DNA from: Tidjanibacter sp. | GTDB lineage: Bacteria > Bacteroidota > Bacteroidia > Bacteroidales > Rikenellaceae | Length of the DNA: 6,715 bases | Direction of reading: 5' to 3' | Assembly: GCA_017379955.1 (NCBI GenBank) | Contig: JAFNVE010000004.1 | Location: 1 to 6,715, forward strand | Part shown: positions 6,619-6,715 of the stretch, piece by piece | Layout: every line of letters begins with the position of its first letter | How positions within the stretch are numbered: position 1 is the stretch's first letter | Program-made: the position numbers and the translations under genes | Notes under the pieces: generated by a model | The model's input: the letters and a program-made list of their open reading frames with translations, nothing else | Told to the model about the DNA's origin: nothing | Database searches by the model: none

Positions 6619-6705
6619 GGAAAGATGCCGGAGTGGTCGAACGGGCCGCACTCGAAATGCGGTGTACGGGCAACTGTACCGGGGGTTCGAATCCCTCTCT
6701 TTCCG
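6619..6705 (+). tRNA. tRNA-Ser, anticodon CGA
   Basis: A complete class II tRNA cloverleaf of 87 bases, reading UCG codons. The acceptor stem GGAAAGA (6619-6625) pairs fully with TCTTTCC (6698-6704), and the discriminator is G6705. The D stem is CCG/CGG (6628-6630 with 6642-6644) around a loop containing TGGT. The anticodon stem CCGCA/TGCGG encloses the loop CTCGAAA, with anticodon CGA at 6653-6655. The long variable arm (6663-6680) has a GTAC/GTAC stem, as expected for serine. The T stem GGGGG/CCCTC holds the loop TTCGAAT. The CCA end is not encoded (CAA follows the discriminator), so it must be added after transcription. Confidence 0.96.
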
Positions 6706-6715
6706 CAAAGGGCAA

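Overview
The window looks like the chromosome of a Bacteroidota member, most likely order Bacteroidales (gut type). The start regions fit the Bacteroidota promoter consensus (a TAnnTTTG -7 box, with a TTTG-like -33 box about 19 bases upstream). The leaders are A-rich and lack Shine-Dalgarno sequences, and there are two secreted glycoside hydrolases. A Rikenellaceae/Alistipes-like host is possible but cannot be settled from this stretch.

Layout. On the minus strand, a compact housekeeping operon runs leftward from a promoter near 1680-1652: a CvpA-family membrane protein (1604-1068), the ribosome-assembly GTPase RsgA (1068-148), and the first 54 codons of a TrmH/SpoU-like RNA 2'-O-methyltransferase (164 to beyond the left edge). 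The junctions are tight: TAATG between cvpA and rsgA, and a 17-base overlap between rsgA and the methyltransferase. On the plus strand, a divergent promoter (about 1698-1728) drives a secreted family GH2-like protein (1757-3769). This gene ends in a perfect 36-base palindromic terminator. After a 250-base gap comes a well-formed promoter (3954-3984) and a secreted GH3 beta-glucosidase (4067-6427), with its own hairpin terminator (6456-6486). A tRNA-Ser with anticodon CGA (6619-6705) closes the window behind its own probable promoter.

How the parts fit. The minus-strand operon serves ribosome/RNA maturation plus a CvpA protein of uncertain role. The two glycosidase-type genes are separate transcription units, probably acting in the periplasm or at the cell surface on plant or host glycans. 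No SusC/SusD pair or regulator is visible beside them, so this is not a classical polysaccharide utilisation locus within the window.

The point most worth a second look is the GH2-like protein. Its fold is complete, but by eye it lacks the usual nucleophile glutamate, the Arg and His of the usual R-L-A-H-Y strand, and the Asn before the acid/base Glu. It may be a pseudoenzyme or have an altered mechanism. The GH3 gene contrasts sharply in codon use: it has no in-frame TTA, CTA or TCA codon in 786 codons, which suggests high expression.
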